A stretch of 64,000 nt of DNA, from assembly GCA_965247915.1 (NCBI GenBank), contig OZ252048.1, positions 1 to 64,000 on the forward strand, in the 5' to 3' direction. Of the stretch, positions 51,907-59,956 are shown in pieces (the stretch's first letter is position 1; every line of letters starts with the position of its first letter). The DNA comes from JAKZRT01 sp965247915 (lineage in GTDB: Bacteria > Pseudomonadota > Alphaproteobacteria > Rhodobacterales > Rhodobacteraceae). The translations under genes were made by a program, and so were the position numbers. The notes under the pieces were generated by a model. The model had not been told where the DNA came from. It made no database searches and saw only the letters and a program-made list of their open reading frames with translations.

Positions 51907-51922
51907 GTAGGGTTAAACCTAC
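51907..51922. promoter_or_regulatory. Right operator OR
   Basis: GTAGGGTTAAACCTAC, the GTAGG-N6-CCTAC palindrome, in the divergent gap between repressor and Cro-like gene. On the plus strand it lies between TTTACA (51898-51903) and CAATAT (51920-51925) at 17-bp spacing, the likely early-right promoter. Confidence 0.75.
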
Positions 51923-51937
51923 AATATGCGCTTCATA

Positions 51938-52198
51938 ATGGAGCAATTCAGACGCAATCTTGAGGCCTTTCTCGCGTCGAGCGGCATCGCCGCGTCCAGC
52001 TTTGGCCGTGAAGTCCTCGGCGATCCATCGTTCGTGTCGCGCATAAGGGCGGTGGGGGAATGTCTTCCCAGCACAGTCGCGCGGGTTGAGACGGCTATTG
52101 CCGAAATGTCCCAACACGAAAAAGGCGCGGTCATGTCAGGCCGCGCCCCTTCGCCTTTCCGCTTCAAACTATCCAATTCCAACCCGGAAACAGGATAG
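51938..52198 (+). CDS. Cro-like DNA-binding protein
   Basis: 86 aa from ATG 51938 (an in-frame ATG at 51926 is also possible). Helical, with SSGIAASSFGREVLGDPSFVSRIRAVGECLPSTVARVETAI fitting a small HTH repressor. Opposite and adjacent to the CI-like gene across OR, the standard Cro position. The promoter -10 almost touches the start, so the message may be leaderless. Confidence 0.65.
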   Translation: MEQFRRNLEAFLASSGIAASSFGREVLGDPSFVSRIRAVGECLPSTVARVETAIAEMSQHEKGAVMSGRAPSPFRFKLSNSNPETG

Positions 52199-52208
52199 GG
52201 GCGGAGAC

Positions 52209-52496
52209 ATGCGAAAGTCTTGTGGAATATTTCCCGGAGAACTTTCCGAGAACAAGCGCTACCGCCAATTCTTCGCAGCGCGGTGGCAGAAATTCATACA
52301 GGCGAACTTTGAGAGCCCGGAACATGCTGCGGCGACCTTCCGGGTCAACGCCACCACCGGTATCAACTGGTGGCACGGAATGAACGCGCCTCAAGGCTGG
52401 GTGGTCGGTAAGGCCATCGCGGACCCTGACATGAGTGCGGAGGCAATGAAATACCTATCGAGGGACAGCAAATGCGGGAACTTCGACGGCGGGTAA
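52209..52496 (+). CDS. Phage HTH-like protein of unknown function
   Basis: 95 aa. KRYRQFFAARWQKFIQANFE, then FRVNATTGINWWHGMNAPQGWVVGKAI, a pattern seen in small phage proteins with a helix-turn-helix-like turn. Starts 10 nt after the Cro-like stop region, preceded by a GGGG-type Shine-Dalgarno. Unrecognised beyond that. Confidence 0.55.
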   Translation: MRKSCGIFPGELSENKRYRQFFAARWQKFIQANFESPEHAAATFRVNATTGINWWHGMNAPQGWVVGKAIADPDMSAEAMKYLSRDSKCGNFDGG

Positions 52497-52603
52497 TCGT
52501 CGCACAAATTCTCGTTGCAACGCGGATCGCCACGCTTTGCGACATGTGGGCCAAGAGCGCGTCTGATCGCCTGAACCGCCTGTCATTTGGTGCGCGGCCA
52601 TGA
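52472..52603 (+). CDS. 43-aa phage ORF
   Basis: ATG 52472 to TGA 52603, overlapping the previous gene by 25 nt and the next by an ATGA. Basic N-terminus (RELRRRVIVAQILVATRIATLCDMW). Unrecognised. Confidence 0.45.
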   Translation: MRELRRRVIVAQILVATRIATLCDMWAKSASDRLNRLSFGARP

Positions 52604-52782
52604 CCGCCACAACAAATACCACCCCCGCAATTTCCTGGGCTTCGTTGCGCAGCGAGGCCGTTGAATTTGGCCGGGATGCCAATGGTGCGCGGGGTGGGCC
52701 CGATGGGCGTCATAATACCCATCCAATCCCGGCAAATGCGCGGCTGGCGCCGGCCGAGAGCCTGAGATGGCAGGGCACATGA
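52600..52782 (+). CDS. 60-aa phage ORF
   Basis: ATG 52600 overlapping the previous stop. Composition rich in N, T, A. No family. Kept because of coupled overlaps on both sides. Confidence 0.4.
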   Translation: MTATTNTTPAISWASLRSEAVEFGRDANGARGGPDGRHNTHPIPANARLAPAESLRWQGT

Positions 52783-52920
52783 CCCCGGAAACTCTGACGC
52801 TCGACAAACACAACACGCGGCTGATTGCAAAGTCGCGCCGTGTCGCTGATCGATGCGGCCAGCGAACACACGATGGACCAGCCGCCGCTGCCGGGTCTGA
52901 CCGGGGGCGGCGATGGCTGA
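52769..52920 (+). pseudogene. Small phage gene, probable +1 frameshift
   Basis: From ATG 52769 (AGHMTPETLTLDKHNTRLIAKSR) the expected continuation VSLIDAASEHTMDQPPLPGLTGGGDG is in the next frame and ends at TGA 52918-52920, overlapping the following ATG. One extra C near 52838 explains the change. Unrecognised family. Confidence 0.45.
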
Positions 52921-53249
52921 CTGTCGCACCAAATTGACACTGGAAGAACAGGCGTTCGTCAACGCCCTGGCTTACGCGGTGCTGGGCAACTGCGATCTGG
53001 CAAGCACCAAGGCGATGACAGAGGTCGCCAGCAACTACCTTTTGGTTATCGACGAGGATCACCCAAAGCTGGTCCCGCTGATCGACGCGGTGAACCGGTC
53101 GGTGCACCCGTCCGGCAATTCGCCGCTGGAACGCCTGCGGTCTCGCGCAGGCGCGCAGTTTTCTGGCCGAGCGCGCGCTGGCCCGGTTTTTCGCCTGGCG
53201 GTTCGGCCTCTGCGAAGACGCAATCACAGCAAAGAAGGTGGCGGCATGA
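52913..53249 (+). pseudogene. Phage protein, probable +1 frameshift
   Basis: ATG 52913 (ADCRTKLTLEEQAFVNALAYAVL). After VNRSVHPSGNSPLERL the frame changes near 53138; the other frame reads LAQARSFLAERALARFFAWRFGLCEDAITAKKVAA and stops at TGA 53247-53249, overlapping the next ATG. One extra base explains it. Not recognised. Confidence 0.55.
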
Positions 53250-53449
53250 AAAGCCTGATCGTCATTCTGATCGTAATAAACGGCCATCTGGTCGATATCG
53301 TGCCGGTCGGCCAGGTGACCCACGAAGAATGCAGGGCGGCGCTGGCGGTGGTTTGGACGCACGTCCAACCGATTATCAACCAGATCGGTGTGCCAGTCGA
53401 TGTGCATCTCGAATGCAAGACCGCGCTTTTAATTGAGCCGACCCCGTGA
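53246..53449 (+). CDS. 67-aa phage protein
   Basis: ATG 53246 overlapping the restored upstream stop. N-terminal hydrophobic stretch (LIVILIVINGHLVDIV) may be a short membrane or signal segment. Stop overlaps the next GTG start (GTGA). Confidence 0.5.
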   Translation: MKSLIVILIVINGHLVDIVPVGQVTHEECRAALAVVWTHVQPIINQIGVPVDVHLECKTALLIEPTP

Positions 53450-54308
53450 CCGCTCTGACCGATCTGCAGGCCAGATCAGGGCCGAGCGGATGCGGCTGGC
53501 CAAATCGCTTGAGGGTGCCGGCCTGACCGTTTCGGTGGCAGTCAGCGGTCAGACCATCGGCATCACCATTGAACTTGGGGCGCAGCTGGCGCTGCCGGCA
53601 CCCGACACTGATCCGGGGGAGGCGAGCGCCCCGGAGCCGCCGCCGGCGCGGGCCGAGGGGAAAATGCCTGAGCAGCCCCGGACCCCGGCGGCGGCACCTG
53701 CGCCAGGCATAGCAATACCAACGCCTACGCGATCGGGCGGCTGGTGCCCGCGCGAACTTGCCGTTGCGCGCGAGGTTGCCCTGGCCGGCGGCACCGCGAA
53801 GGACGTGGCAAGCCGGTGCCCCGACAGGACATTGAAGGCCTGCGAGGTGCGTCTTGTGCGAATACGCAAGGAGCTGAGGGCCGAAGGCCAAACCGTGCCC
53901 ACGCGCCCGCCGTTCGGCCGCAGGCCGGCACCGGCAGCGGTGCAACAGAAACCCGCGAATAAACCCGAGCGGCAGATGTCTGGACCTGCCAGTGCCCCGG
54001 CGGCGACCGCGCCGTTGTGGCAATCCGCGCGTGCGTTCGACCCGTCGACCCCGGCCGCCGATCGCGCGATCGAGGCGCATCTGAATGCGCTTGGCTACAA
54101 GGCCCCCTGGGATGCCGGGCTGGATTTTGAAATGTTTGAATTGCTTAGCCGCGGCACGCTCGCGGCCGAGGCCGCAAAGATCCTCGAGGTCACCAAGCCC
54201 GATTTGATCGAGCGCTCCTGGGCACTGCGGCTTGACGACAAAATCGACACCCAAACACGAACACTGGCCGCACTCAAGCGGCGCGCAGGCAAGGAGCAGA
54301 ACACATGA
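53446..54308 (+). pseudogene. Phage protein with helix-turn-helix-like core, frameshifted near start
   Basis: Natural start seems to be GTG 53446 (VTALTDLQAR), coupled to the previous stop, with one base lost near 53474; the rest reads IRAERMRLAKSLEGAGLTVSVAVSGQTIGITI and continues in an open frame to 54308. Middle is proline-rich; the C-terminal part has FELLSRGTLAAEAAKILEVTKPDLIERSWALR, resembling an HTH. About 290 aa. If the frame is read from an internal start it may still be made. Unrecognised. Confidence 0.5.
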
Positions 54309-54682
54309 CGAAAGACTATTACGGCACGAAGCGGATCACGGCATGGCCGCAGCGCGGCGAAAACGACATAGATGGCTACGCGGTCAAAGACGCCAACGGT
54401 TACGTGAGCTGGTCCTCCGCCGACGTGTTCGAGGCAGTCTATCAGCCGATCACCGCCATGAATTTTGGGCACGCGCTCGCCGCGCTCATAGATGGCTACC
54501 GTGTCGCACGCGCTGGCTGGAATGGCACCGGGATGTGGATCGACCTGCAACTGCCCGACGAAAATTCAAAGATGGAGCGGCCATATATCTACATCGTTCC
54601 GGGACCAAGATGGACGGTTCCGTGGGTGGCGTCGCAAGCCGATTTGCTGAGCGACGACTGGCTGATCGTCGAAACCGGCTGA
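54305..54682 (+). CDS. Tad2-like (DUF2829) protein with N-terminal extension
   Basis: 125 aa. The C-terminal domain MNFGHALAALIDGYRVARAGWNGTGMWIDL followed by WTVPWVASQADLLSDDWLIVE carries the DUF2829 signature (AL..G..V.R..WNGKGMFI and PW..SQ.DLL..DW). Phage Tad2 proteins of this family bind the signalling molecule made by Thoeris ThsB and block that defence. About 50 N-terminal residues precede the domain, more than in SPO1 Tad2. Activity is inferred from family only. Confidence 0.78.
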   Translation: MTKDYYGTKRITAWPQRGENDIDGYAVKDANGYVSWSSADVFEAVYQPITAMNFGHALAALIDGYRVARAGWNGTGMWIDLQLPDENSKMERPYIYIVPGPRWTVPWVASQADLLSDDWLIVETG

Positions 54683-54787
54683 GTTACAGACCTGGTCCCG
54701 GTCGCGGAAGGTGCCGGGGGCAACGAGGACGCGGCGCGGACAGTGGGCCGCGCGGGTCCAGGCGCCAGGGCGATAAGGGCAGGATTG

Positions 54788-54886
54788 ATGCGCCAGCAAT
54801 ACACCATTGAGGAAATCAAAGACCTGCTTTTGGGGCAGATCGACCACGTGGTCGCGCTGTTGAGATACCAATCGTGGGGGCGGTGA
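54788..54886 (+). CDS. 32-aa phage ORF
   Basis: ATG 54788 (RQQYTIEEIKDLLLGQIDHVVALL) to TGA 54886, with AGG 5-9 bases upstream, ending 1 nt before the next GTG. Predicted helix. Unrecognised; support is position and composition. Confidence 0.4.
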   Translation: MRQQYTIEEIKDLLLGQIDHVVALLRYQSWGR

Positions 54887-55062
54887 GGTGAGTATAGAGG
54901 TTCTCACGTCGATCTGGGGCGATCCGCCGGTTGGTGGCGGAGAGCTTCTGTGCCTTCTCGCCCTCGGCGACAACAGCGATGGCAATGGATTTTCATACCC
55001 ATCCATCAGGACAATCGCGCGCAAGGCAAAACTAACCAGGCGCGGCGCTCAAAAGTGTCTCA

Positions 55063-56222
55063 TACCAACGGCCCTAGTCGTTGACCGTTTTGGCCCATTG
55101 TCTGGTAGTGATTGACGTGATTGCGGTTTTGTCGTTTGCAAAGAAGTACCATGCTTCGCAACACCTGTCGACGATCTGCTCATAATTGTCGAAGACGGAT
55201 ATGGCGAGCTTGTTGGCACGCAGATAAGCCCACACATTTTCCATCGGGTTGAGTTCAGGGGAATAGGGCGGGAGTTTGAGCAGGGTGATGTTGTCGGGTA
55301 CCTCCAGCTCTGCCGAACCGTGCCAGCCAGCGCCATCCAGAATGAGAAGGGCATGTGCGCCCGATGCGACGGTTTTAGCGATCTCGGCGAGATGCGCGCT
55401 CATGGCCTGTGTGTCGGCATGTGGCATGATCAGAGCGGCCGCTTCAGCCCGTTCCGGGCAGACGGCGCCGAAAATGTAGCTCCAGATATAGCGGGTGTCG
55501 CGCGGGGCACGGGGGCGTGTTCCACGCTCGGCCCAGATACGGGTGAGCGTGCCCTGCTGGCCAACCCGCGCTTCATCCTGAAACCATATCTCCAGGGGCT
55601 TGCTGCGGGCTGTTTCCGGCAAGGCTGCTTCTACCTCTGCGGCGAAGTTTTTTTAAAAGCCTCCTGTGCATCCGGGTCGGATTTCGGATGCTGCGGGCGC
55701 ACCGACAGACGCCGAAAGCCCAGGCTTGCCAATTGTTTGCCAACAGTTCGCTCATGCATGGTGACGCCGAAGCGCTCTTCGATCTTGCGTTTCAGATCAA
55801 TGCGCCGCCAGCGCACAACCCCATCGGTTTCGGGGTCGGGACCCGCCCGAACCATTTCCGCCAACTCCTCCTTCTGTGCCGCGCTCAGCAGACAGGGTGG
55901 ATCCGGCGGGCGACGGTTGAACAGGCCCGACACGCCCTCCGCATTGTAACGGTGGGCCCAATCCCGCAGCGTCTGCCGATCCATGCCGCAGTTTTCTGCC
56001 GCCGTCTTGCGGTCAACCCCATCCAGAACCAGGGCAATCGCCAACATCCGTCGCGCCGCTTTCCCATCCCGGCACCGCGCCGCTTCCTGGCGAAGCTCGC
56101 CTGCGGACTTGTCTTTTCGCGTAATCCTTACTGCCATCAAAGCCTCCCTTGCCTTGATGCCACTGAATCAGATCACGCCGCTCGTGGGAATCCCCTTGAG
56201 TCAAATCTGGGGGCCGTTGGTA
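55063..56222. mobile_element. IS630-family insertion sequence
   Basis: 1160 bp with 12-bp perfect terminal inverted repeats: TACCAACGGCCC at the left, its complement GGGCCGTTGGTA at the right. It is flanked by TCA on both sides (55060-55062 and 56223-56225). IS630 elements usually duplicate TA; if TA is the target then the ends are one dinucleotide shorter and the pre-insertion gene would be out of frame. The element carries a two-frame transposase on the minus strand. Confidence 0.88.
55074..56140 (-). CDS. IS630-family transposase made by -1 frameshifting
   Basis: First frame from ATG 56140 has the HTH part (AAENCGMDRQTLRDWAHRYN) and ends at 55631. Second frame resumes at the T3A7 run near 55650 (FKKNFAAEVEAALPETARSK), with LEIWFQDEARVGQQGTLTRIWAE (first Asp), LLILDGAGWHGS (second Asp) and LPPYSPELNPMENVWAYLR (Glu). 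A TTTAAAAAAAC heptamer-type slippery site is present, the normal way IS630 members make the full DDE enzyme. Probably functional. Confidence 0.88.
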
Positions 56223-56750
56223 TCAGACGGCTCCAGGACGCAGCCCTAATCTGCATTGAACCCGGCACTGGGCGGGGAAATACCAACGGGTATCAACTGA
56301 CCACATGTGGGTATGGGCAGTCAGTCGAGCACCAAAAGGATGAACACAGTTCACCCCCACTAAATGATGAACAGAGTTCACCCATTACAGCGGAAAGGGT
56401 GAACAATCGGACCATAAAGGGCGAACCCCAGTTCACCCGAACCGTCATAGAACCGTCAGAAGAAGAAAAGAGTCCCCCCTCTATCCCCCCAGATGATGTT
56501 TCGGAGGCTGTTGTGGCGTACAACGCCGAGGCCGCGGTCCACGGCTGGGCCAGGTGCGGCAAGCTTACCGCGGCACGGCGGTCGAGACTCAAAGCCAGAC
56601 TGCGGGACTGCGATGGACCGGACGGCTGGCAAAGCGCCCTGATCCGGGCAAGAGGCTCACCCTTCCTTCGCGGCGAGGTCAACGGGTTCCGGCTTGGCCT
56701 CGACTTCCTGCTTCAGGAATCCAGTTTCACCAAGCTCATGGAGGGCTTTT

Positions 56751-57443
56751 ATGACCACCGCCACGATGCAGCACCGAACAGCGGTTTCAACATCGCAACC
56801 GCAGGCGCAGAAATTGCAAGACGATTATGAGGACCGGGCGCTTTTTGTCCGGGCCATTCTCAGCAACTTCTGGACCGACGCGGACCCAAAGGTCCAGGCT
56901 GTCGAAGTTGGCTCGTGGTGTAAAACCCTCACGGGGGTTTTGCTGCAGGAATTACAGGCGGCGTGGGATAAGTACCAGGAATGTGGCCCCCGAAACGGGC
57001 GCGGAAAACTGGAAAAGCCAACCGCTTTCGATCTGCGGGCGAAGATCGACTATGCGCGACAACAAGACGGGCGGGCACGCCGGCCCGAAGCGGCCAAGGC
57101 GTTACCACCGCCAGCATCAGAATCAGAACTGACCGAGGAAGAACTGTTCGAGCGTCGCACCAACGCGCAGCGCATCATGGCCAATGCGGGGTTCAACGTC
57201 CGCCGCGCGATGGTTCTCAGAAAAGTCCTGACCGCCCGAAGTATGGAGGAAGCCGAACGCATCTTTGCACAGCCCCAAAAACCGCATTGGACAGAAACCG
57301 AGGCCCCGGACAGCCCGAAGATGGCCGCATTTCACTCAGAGAGGGACAGTAATCCACTGGTCCAGGCTGCGCGCGCTGCCGCAGAGCACGCGCTTGCCGA
57401 AGGGCCGGACCTCGATGAGCCCGACCGGGAAGTCGCCCCATGA
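56751..57443 (+). CDS. Phage replication-associated protein
   Basis: 230 aa from ATG 56751, which overlaps the previous gene's end by 80 nt. Helical: EDRALFVRAILSNFWTDADPKV and a C-terminal acidic tail (EGPDLDEPDREVAP). Similar layout to helicase-loader-like partners that follow RepO-type genes. No motif fixes the function. Confidence 0.5.
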   Translation: MTTATMQHRTAVSTSQPQAQKLQDDYEDRALFVRAILSNFWTDADPKVQAVEVGSWCKTLTGVLLQELQAAWDKYQECGPRNGRGKLEKPTAFDLRAKIDYARQQDGRARRPEAAKALPPPASESELTEEELFERRTNAQRIMANAGFNVRRAMVLRKVLTARSMEEAERIFAQPQKPHWTETEAPDSPKMAAFHSERDSNPLVQAARAAAEHALAEGPDLDEPDREVAP

Positions 57444-57616
57444 CCGACCTGATAAACATCGCGTCATCGCTCCACGCCTATTCTGCCGCCGGTATGGTGG
57501 CGACGATTGATCCTGCACCGGAAGCAGCCCGTGAACTGGCGGAAATCACTGAACAGCACCAGCCGCTCAAGGATGTGCTTTGCGCGGCGACGCAAGCGCT
57601 TGGGATCGATCAATGA
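57440..57616 (+). CDS. 58-aa phage protein
   Basis: ATG 57440 overlaps the stop before it (ATGA) and its own TGA overlaps the next ATG. Reads TDLINIASSLHAYSAAGMVATIDPAPEAARELAE. Unrecognised but tightly coupled on both sides. Confidence 0.5.
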   Translation: MTDLINIASSLHAYSAAGMVATIDPAPEAARELAEITEQHQPLKDVLCAATQALGIDQ

Positions 57617-57882
57617 CTGATCTAATCAAACTGGTTCCAAAAACCGAAGGTCATAAAAAACCGGACCAATATCTGGTCGAGCAACCTGAACACCTCACAG
57701 GCATGGCGAAATCAGGCGAACTTCGCGGCCTGATATACGCAGGAGCAGTGTTGGATGGACGTATAACTTGGGGGTGGCAAGGCAATGAAAGTGACGTCGT
57801 TATGTCGGGCGCGCTAACCCATGTCACGGCGATTTGGCACAAAAGTATCGCGGACGCCGACGAAAAACAACAGGTCGAATGA
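57613..57882 (+). CDS. 89-aa phage protein
   Basis: ATG 57613 coupled to the previous gene. Contains HLTGMAKSGELRGLIYAGAVLDGRITWGWQG. Unrecognised, soluble. Confidence 0.55.
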   Translation: MTDLIKLVPKTEGHKKPDQYLVEQPEHLTGMAKSGELRGLIYAGAVLDGRITWGWQGNESDVVMSGALTHVTAIWHKSIADADEKQQVE

Positions 57883-57886
57883 GCGC

Positions 57887-58375
57887 ATGATGTCAGGGCC
57901 TAAAGCAAAACCCAAGCCGCGCCCAAAGCGGAATTATGATCGCAGGAAAGCGCAGGATGCCGTGTGCCAGTACCTCGCGTCCGGGCTTCACATGAAACAG
58001 ATTTGCGTAAAGGCGCGGATGCCAAGCGAAAATACAGTATATCGCTGGCTTGCCGAGGACAAAGAATTTCAAAAGCGCTACGCCCGCGCGAGAACAATCA
58101 GCACCGAGGCTATGGAGCAGGAAATCATCGAAATCATCGACGATGGCCGCAACGACTGGATGGAACGGCAAAACGCCGATGGTTCAACATACGAAGTCGT
58201 CAACCACGAACACATCATGCGATCACGCGCCCGCGTTGACACCCGCAAGTGGATCATGGCCCGCCGCGCGCCGAAGAAATACGGCGACAGGCTCGACGTC
58301 ACCAGCGGCGATAAGCCGATCAAGCCTACGAGGGTCGTGCTGGTGGCTGCCGGCGAAGGGGATGGTGCCGAATGA
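57887..58375 (+). CDS. Terminase small subunit
   Basis: 162 aa. N-terminal HTH (KAQDAVCQYLASGLHMKQICVKARMPSENTVYRWLAED) for recognition of the packaging site, then a helical oligomerisation domain. ATG 57887; a second ATG follows directly. The 3' end overlaps the large-subunit ATG by 4 nt. Role inferred from HTH type and from position before the large subunit. Confidence 0.83.
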   Translation: MMSGPKAKPKPRPKRNYDRRKAQDAVCQYLASGLHMKQICVKARMPSENTVYRWLAEDKEFQKRYARARTISTEAMEQEIIEIIDDGRNDWMERQNADGSTYEVVNHEHIMRSRARVDTRKWIMARRAPKKYGDRLDVTSGDKPIKPTRVVLVAAGEGDGAE

Positions 58376-59532
58376 CCACGGCTCACATCCCCCTCGCGCC
58401 CAAGATGGTTCCGGTTTTTACCGGTGAGGCCCGTTATCGAGGTGCCTTCGGCGGTCGGGGATCGACCAAAACGCGGGCATTTGCGCTGATGAGTGCTGTG
58501 AAGGCGTACCAGTTTGCCGAGGCCGGGCAGGAGGGGCAAATTCTCTGCGGGCGCGAGTTTCAAAACAGCCTCGACGAAAGCTCGATGGTTGAGGTCAAAG
58601 CGGCAATCCGCGCCGAGCAATGGCTTGATGACTATTTCGACATCGGTGAGCAGTACATCCGCACCAAAAACAGGCGCGTAAATTACACATTCGCTGGGCT
58701 GCGCTACAACGTTGACAGTCTTAAATCACGATCCCGTATTCTATTGGCATGGATCGACGAGGGCGAGCGGGTGCGTGAGGCGTCCTGGCGCAAACTGATC
58801 CCGACCGTGCGCGAGGCCGGATCGGAGATTTGGGTAACATGGAACCCCGAGGATGAAATGAGCGCGACCAATCAGCGTTTTCGGGTTAATCCACCAAAGC
58901 GATCCAGGATCGTCGAGATTAACTGGAGCGACAATCCGTGGTTTCCCGAGGTTCTCAACCAGGAACGTCTGGAAGACAAGCGCCTGCGCCCGGACACCTA
59001 CGATCACGTTTGGGAGGGCGGCTTTCTCAACATTATGGAGGGGGCGTTCTTCTCGCGTGAAATGCGCGCCGCCGAGACCGAGAACCGGATCACGACGATC
59101 CCCATCGAGCAGCATATCCGAACCTTCACCTTCTGGGATTTGGGCGTCAGCGACGACATGGCGATCTGGGTCATGCAGCCGGTTGGCAAAGAGCTGCGCC
59201 TCGTCGCTTGCTATTCCAACAACGGCTACGGCATCGAACACTATATCAATTGGCTTCAGGACTTCGCCCAGGAGCACCGCATCCGGTGGGCGGAGACAGC
59301 CCATTATGCGCCGCACGACATCGAGGTTCGCGAACTTACCAGCGGCCAGTCTCGCAAAGCCGCCGCGGCGCGCATGGGCATCCAGTTCGAGACTGTGCCG
59401 CGGGTGCAGAACAAACAGGAAAGCATCGACGCCCTGCGCCGCTTGTTTTCGCGCATCTGGTTTGACAGGAACCGCTGCGCGGCGGGCGGGATCATCGGGG
59501 CGATGGCCATTCCCAAGGGATTGCCGCGATGA
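58372..59532 (+). CDS. Terminase large subunit, main part
   Basis: 386 aa. PBSX-like large terminase: Walker A GGRGSTKT at residues 27-34, Walker B ILLAWIDEGERV, and the start of the RNase-H-like nuclease domain (FTFWDLGVSDDMAIWVM with the first Asp). It ends at a premature TGA because a 32-nt insertion (59485-59516) changes the frame just before the C-terminal segment, which continues in the next gene. Packaging is likely impaired. Confidence 0.85.
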   Translation: MTTAHIPLAPKMVPVFTGEARYRGAFGGRGSTKTRAFALMSAVKAYQFAEAGQEGQILCGREFQNSLDESSMVEVKAAIRAEQWLDDYFDIGEQYIRTKNRRVNYTFAGLRYNVDSLKSRSRILLAWIDEGERVREASWRKLIPTVREAGSEIWVTWNPEDEMSATNQRFRVNPPKRSRIVEINWSDNPWFPEVLNQERLEDKRLRPDTYDHVWEGGFLNIMEGAFFSREMRAAETENRITTIPIEQHIRTFTFWDLGVSDDMAIWVMQPVGKELRLVACYSNNGYGIEHYINWLQDFAQEHRIRWAETAHYAPHDIEVRELTSGQSRKAAAARMGIQFETVPRVQNKQESIDALRRLFSRIWFDRNRCAAGGIIGAMAIPKGLPR

Positions 59533-59717
59533 AGAACTATCGCCGGGAATTCGACGATGACCGCCAGACGTTCAAGAAAAATCCGCTCCACAATTGGGCC
59601 GCGAACCTTTCCGACGCGCTGCAACAGATGGCGCTGGTCTGGGACGACGACATGGCGGCAGTCAGACCGCGTGGTGGAGCGATGGTGGCACTGCGCAGAG
59701 GGGGCTTTTACGGATGA
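59529..59717 (+). CDS. Terminase large subunit, C-terminal piece
   Basis: 62 aa. ATG 59529 overlaps the preceding TGA. NYRREFDDDRQTFKKNPLHNWAANLSDALQQMALVWDDD is the normal C-terminal segment of this terminase type, including acidic residues of the nuclease domain. Removing the 32-nt insertion rejoins it in frame (CAAGIAAMKNYRREF). Coupled re-initiation could make it as a separate polypeptide. Confidence 0.75.
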   Translation: MKNYRREFDDDRQTFKKNPLHNWAANLSDALQQMALVWDDDMAAVRPRGGAMVALRRGGFYG

Positions 59718-59953
59718 GCAAGCGCGATGAGGTGGTTAAAGGCGTCGAGCACATGAGTGCGGCGCACAGCCTCGCGACACAGCGTGTCGTGGCGCACCTG
59801 CCCGACGAGATCGACATGCAGACCCTCATCGGGATTGTTGGCAACATCTGCCTGCAATTCGGAGTGACCAAAGGCAACCTGACCGTGTTCACGCGCGGTC
59901 TCAGCGAATTTGTCGAAATAATGGACGATAGCCTAAAACGCTGGAGGCATTGA
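59714..59953 (+). CDS. 79-aa phage protein
   Basis: ATG 59714 overlaps the previous stop. SKRDEVVKGVEHMSAAHSLATQRVV and NICLQFGVTKGNLTVFTRGLSEFVEIMDD; helical. Unrecognised, but common between terminase and portal genes. Confidence 0.55.
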   Translation: MSKRDEVVKGVEHMSAAHSLATQRVVAHLPDEIDMQTLIGIVGNICLQFGVTKGNLTVFTRGLSEFVEIMDDSLKRWRH

Positions 59954-59956
59954 GCG

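Larger units (their letters stand above)
54888..56830 (+). pseudogene. Phage replication/HTH gene split by an IS630-family element
   Basis: The first part, from GTG 54888 (SIEVLTSIWGDPPVGGGELL...) to GAQKCL just before 55063, has an HTH typical of replication-initiation proteins (YPSIRTIARKAKLTRRGAQKC). The second part resumes after 56225 with RRLQDAALICIEPGTGRGNTNGYQL and goes on to PFLRGEVNGFRLGLDFLLQESSFTKLMEGFYD at 56830. Removing the element and one TCA copy joins both halves in frame (KCLRRLQD), the sequence expected in the family. Now disrupted. Confidence 0.83.
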
